In this document: one piece after another, positions 23,534 through 25,926 of the stretch | How positions within the stretch are numbered: position 1 is the stretch's first letter | Layout: each line of letters opens with the position of its first letter | Origin: Acidobacteriaceae bacterium | GTDB lineage: Bacteria > Acidobacteriota > Terriglobia > Terriglobales > Acidobacteriaceae | Assembly (NCBI GenBank): GCA_031296355.1 | Contig: JARLFX010000268.1 | Coordinates: 1 to 25,926, forward strand | Direction of reading: 5' to 3' | Length of the DNA: 25,926 nucleotides | Translations under genes and position numbers: made by a program | The notes under the pieces: model-generated | The model's input: only the letters and a program-made list of their open reading frames with translations | Database searches by the model: none | What the model was told of the DNA's origin: nothing

Positions 23534-24586
23534 TTACTGCGGCTTCTGCTGAATCTTCTTCGCCGTCGACATCACTGCCGGCGGAGCAGGATCGCCCAGC
23601 TCCAGAGGAAGAAGCGGCTGCTGTTCGCGGCCATAGCTGTCATACGCGCGCACAATGCGCTGTACCAGCTGATGCCGCACCACGTCCTGGTCCTCAAAGT
23701 GGCAGAAGCTGATGCCCTCCACCCCGTCGAGCACCTGTAGCGCCTGCAGCAATCCAGACTTCTTCGGATTGGGCAGATCGATCTGCGTCAGGTCGCCCGT
23801 AATCACCGCGCGCGAGCCGTTGCCCAGCCGGGTCACAAACATTTTCATCTGCTCGCCGGTCGTGTTCTGCGCTTCGTCCATGATGATGAAGGCGTCGTTC
23901 AGCGTGCGCCCACGCATAAACGCGAGCGGCGCCACCTCAATCACATTGCGCTCCAGCAGCTTGTCCACGCGCTCCTGGTCGATCAGGTCATACAGCGCGT
24001 CATACAGCGGCCGCAGGTAGGGGTCCACCTTCTCCTGCAACGATCCGGGCAGAAAGCCCAGCCGCTCACCCGCTTCCACCGCCGGACGCACCAAAATGAT
24101 GCGGCTCACCTTCTTCGCCATCAGCGCGGCAACGCCCATGGCCACGGCGAGATACGTCTTGCCTGTGCCCGCCGGCCCAATGCCGAAGGTCATCTCGCCC
24201 TGTTCAATCGCCTCAACATACTTGCGCTGGTTCGGCGAACGCGGTTGCACCATCCGCTTGATGCCAGTGGAGCGCTGCTTGCCGCTCTCCACCAGCCCAC
24301 GCAGGCTCACCGCAGGATCGGCCACCACCAGCTTCAACATGCCGTGGAGTTCGCCGTTGTGCAGCGTCAACCCGCCTTTTCGAAGAAACTCAAAATCGGT
24401 GAAGACTTGTTCCACCCGTGCGATGGCATCGGCGCTTCCTGCCAGATGCAGCCCGTCGGAGCGGAGGTCGATCGTGACATTCAGAGAATCTTCCATCAAT
24501 TTCAGATTCTCATCGCGTGTGCCGAACAACGGTTCCGTATTCGGCGTGATCTCAATCGTCTTAGTCACCATTCCTTGTTTGCTCAA
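23534..24586 (-). CDS. phoH: PhoH family ATPase
   Basis: A 350-aa PhoH-type P-loop ATPase. Walker A is GPAGTGKT (137-144), Walker B AFIIMDEAQNTT, and sensor region VITGDLTQIDLP; a KH-like N-terminal part precedes it (20-100). PhoH proteins are thought to be RNA helicases or RNases acting with YbeY in RNA metabolism, and fusions and neighbours of the two are common. The start is uncertain. TTG at 24586 has GGAGG 12 bases upstream, while ATG at 24571 (MVTKTIEITP) has AAGGA touching the start codon. I list the TTG, which would shorten to 345 aa if wrong. A clear terminator follows. Confidence 0.94.
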   Translation of the reverse strand: MSKQGMVTKTIEITPNTEPLFGTRDENLKLMEDSLNVTIDLRSDGLHLAGSADAIARVEQVFTDFEFLRKGGLTLHNGELHGMLKLVVADPAVSLRGLVESGKQRSTGIKRMVQPRSPNQRKYVEAIEQGEMTFGIGPAGTGKTYLAVAMGVAALMAKKVSRIILVRPAVEAGERLGFLPGSLQEKVDPYLRPLYDALYDLIDQERVDKLLERNVIEVAPLAFMRGRTLNDAFIIMDEAQNTTGEQMKMFVTRLGNGSRAVITGDLTQIDLPNPKKSGLLQALQVLDGVEGISFCHFEDQDVVRHQLVQRIVRAYDSYGREQQPLLPLELGDPAPPAVMSTAKKIQQKPQ

Positions 24587-24811
24587 ATGCGTGTCTGACC
24601 TCCGTCAGGGCCTGCCGGTTAAAGGGATGCTGCAAACGCCGCGGAAGTAGCTCCGTTGCGCACATTGTCTCAAAAGGTAAGTTGCTATTGTGTTTTCAGC
24701 GGGATAGAAGCGGGGCGCGGGCTGGTCTATGCTGCCTGCCCAGTGGGCGGCTGCTTTGGTTGGGTCGGATTGGCGATAGGTCACCAAACTTTGCCGGATA
24801 ATGCTCATACG

Positions 24812-25696
24812 CTAAAGCGAACCGGCCCATCCGTCAACAGGAGATTCATCACCCTGTGGAATATCCCTCGATTCCCGCGCTTCCTGCTGCACGATCAGGA
24901 TGAAGACGATCATGCCGAAAATGAATGGGATCGCCTGAACCAGTGAGCCGATCATGTAAATCGGATAGCTGATTACGGGTCGATAAAAAATAGAGTGCCC
25001 ATGAAAGATGCTGAGAGAAACCAGCGTTGTGAAGCGCCAGAACAGAAAATAAACGATACAGAATGCTCCAGCTATCAAACAGGTAAAGCTGCGCGGATAA
25101 TCCAGCTTGATTTGATCGTTGGTAGGAATGCTTGCAGTTAGATTTCTGGAAATAAAAGCCCGCAATGGCGAAATAGATAGAAAAACAGCCATCAGAATCA
25201 TGAGAAGACTTGAATAGGTAAAACTCGGGTCCCAACGGCGAAACTGGTTCGGAAAACAATAGAACGCAATAAAGTCCCATACTGCTACCGCACAGATGTA
25301 AGCCAGCAGTATTGACAATGAGTACCGAAGCCACCCGTTGGGCAACCCCCACTCTAGTTTAGATTTCGGATTCTCCAATTCACGAGTGGCGGGTAGAGCA
25401 GATATTGCCTTTACGAGTATTCCCAAGCCCCAGCAATAGAGCGCAACACCACAGAAATTCGTGCCCCAGGTGAAAAACCCGCCTACCAAATAGATGCTCA
25501 TCATTTGAGAGCCAAACGGTGGGTAAACCGTACCAGTGAGTACTGAATGCGGAAGCATGGCCAACGTCACGATATGAGACAGGCTGTGGCCACCTGCTAC
25601 TACCCAGAACTTCAGCACATCCGCCGCCAGCACCGGCAGCCACAGCACCGGATACTGCCAGAAGAGATAACTCGCGCGCTTCAATAGAGTTCGCAT
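24812..25696 (-). CDS. Polytopic membrane protein of unknown function
   Basis: 294 aa from the ATG at 25696 (MRTLLKRASYLFWQYP); a longer frame to 25786 adds 30 residues rich in Cys, Arg and Trp that do not look like part of it. About six hydrophobic segments are at roughly 12-34, 65-100, 123-147, 160-180, 203-228 and 244-270. There is an amphipathic N-terminal helix and a charged C-tail ending DESPVDGWAGSL. No family recognised; the layout resembles uncharacterised acidobacterial membrane proteins. GC is visibly lower than in phoH or ybeY. There is no clear ribosome binding site. The 225 bases between it and phoH hold no gene I can support. Confidence 0.7.
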   Translation of the reverse strand: MRTLLKRASYLFWQYPVLWLPVLAADVLKFWVVAGGHSLSHIVTLAMLPHSVLTGTVYPPFGSQMMSIYLVGGFFTWGTNFCGVALYCWGLGILVKAISALPATRELENPKSKLEWGLPNGWLRYSLSILLAYICAVAVWDFIAFYCFPNQFRRWDPSFTYSSLLMILMAVFLSISPLRAFISRNLTASIPTNDQIKLDYPRSFTCLIAGAFCIVYFLFWRFTTLVSLSIFHGHSIFYRPVISYPIYMIGSLVQAIPFIFGMIVFILIVQQEARESRDIPQGDESPVDGWAGSL

Positions 25697-25926
25697 GATT
25701 TGGCTTGTCGACCAGCTTACACCCCCATTCGCAGCCCATCTGCCGGAAGGTTTGCAGCATTTTGGCCTTAGTTCCGGCCTTTGCAAGCAAAGCGAGCGGC
25801 CCGCCGTGCGCGCAGCACCATTGACCCCAGCCCCGATTTCCCATATTCTTAGAAATTGCAGGGATGTGGCCTGGTTCCTCCTCCACCTTGCATCCCACCC
25901 CGACGAAAACTGGGTGAAATTTCCGC

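Noticed and set aside
22152..23552. Plus-strand frame of 466 codons opposite the CorC-like gene and ybeY
   Set aside because: Antisense shadow crossing two coupled real genes; no domain.
24605..24808. 67-codon minus-strand frame between the membrane gene and phoH
   Set aside because: No ribosome binding site and no recognisable sequence; it overlaps the likely phoH promoter and leader.

Overview
The window reads as a chromosomal segment of an Acidobacteriota soil bacterium (class Terriglobia, Granulicella/Edaphobacter/Terriglobus type). This is an inference from the gene order mreBCD-mrdA-rodA followed by an RNase E/G gene, the style of the proteins, the high-GC coding regions, and many short GGCTTCAGCC-type and TCATTCTGAGCGCAGCG-type intergenic repeats. 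No rRNA or other decisive marker is present. Most of the window is core housekeeping DNA, with one accessory-looking interval.

Layout. 1-2050: a repeat-rich leader, a small four-helix membrane protein (365-769), and an outer-membrane beta-barrel protein on the minus strand with its own terminator. 2050-2653: repeat-filled intergenic DNA. 2654-5992: an RNase E/G protein with a disordered insertion of about 640 residues inside its S1 domain. 5993-9130: the accessory interval. It holds interspersed repeats, an aberrant tRNA-like gene, and a two-gene cassette of lower GC (a 246-aa protein of unknown function plus a PIN-domain nuclease), followed by AT-rich DNA with dyads. 9131-14972: the rod-shape (elongasome) operon mreB-mreC-mreD-mrdA-rodA on the minus strand, preceded by two tiny overlapping upstream ORFs.

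15113-20061: on the plus strand, alanine dehydrogenase (ald), then an NtrY-like sensor kinase and an NtrX-like regulator that overlap by four bases. The regulator lacks the GAFTGA loop and has N in place of the Walker B D. 20200-24586: on the minus strand, phoH, ybeY, a CorC/HlyC-type CBS protein, era and a small TfoX-like protein, an RNA and ribosome maturation cluster. A strong terminator separates phoH from ybeY. 24812-25696: a lower-GC polytopic membrane protein of unknown function.

The most interesting part is 6.9-8.6 kb. The PIN nuclease and its unusually large partner abut exactly. A near-consensus promoter fires into the 3' end of the PIN gene from the opposite strand and is followed about 35 bases later by a hairpin with a T run, which predicts a tiny antisense RNA. 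The tRNA-like gene next to it has a defective anticodon stem. Together these suggest an atypical toxin-antitoxin or RNA-targeting cassette inserted between rodA and rne. Its function is inferred, not shown.
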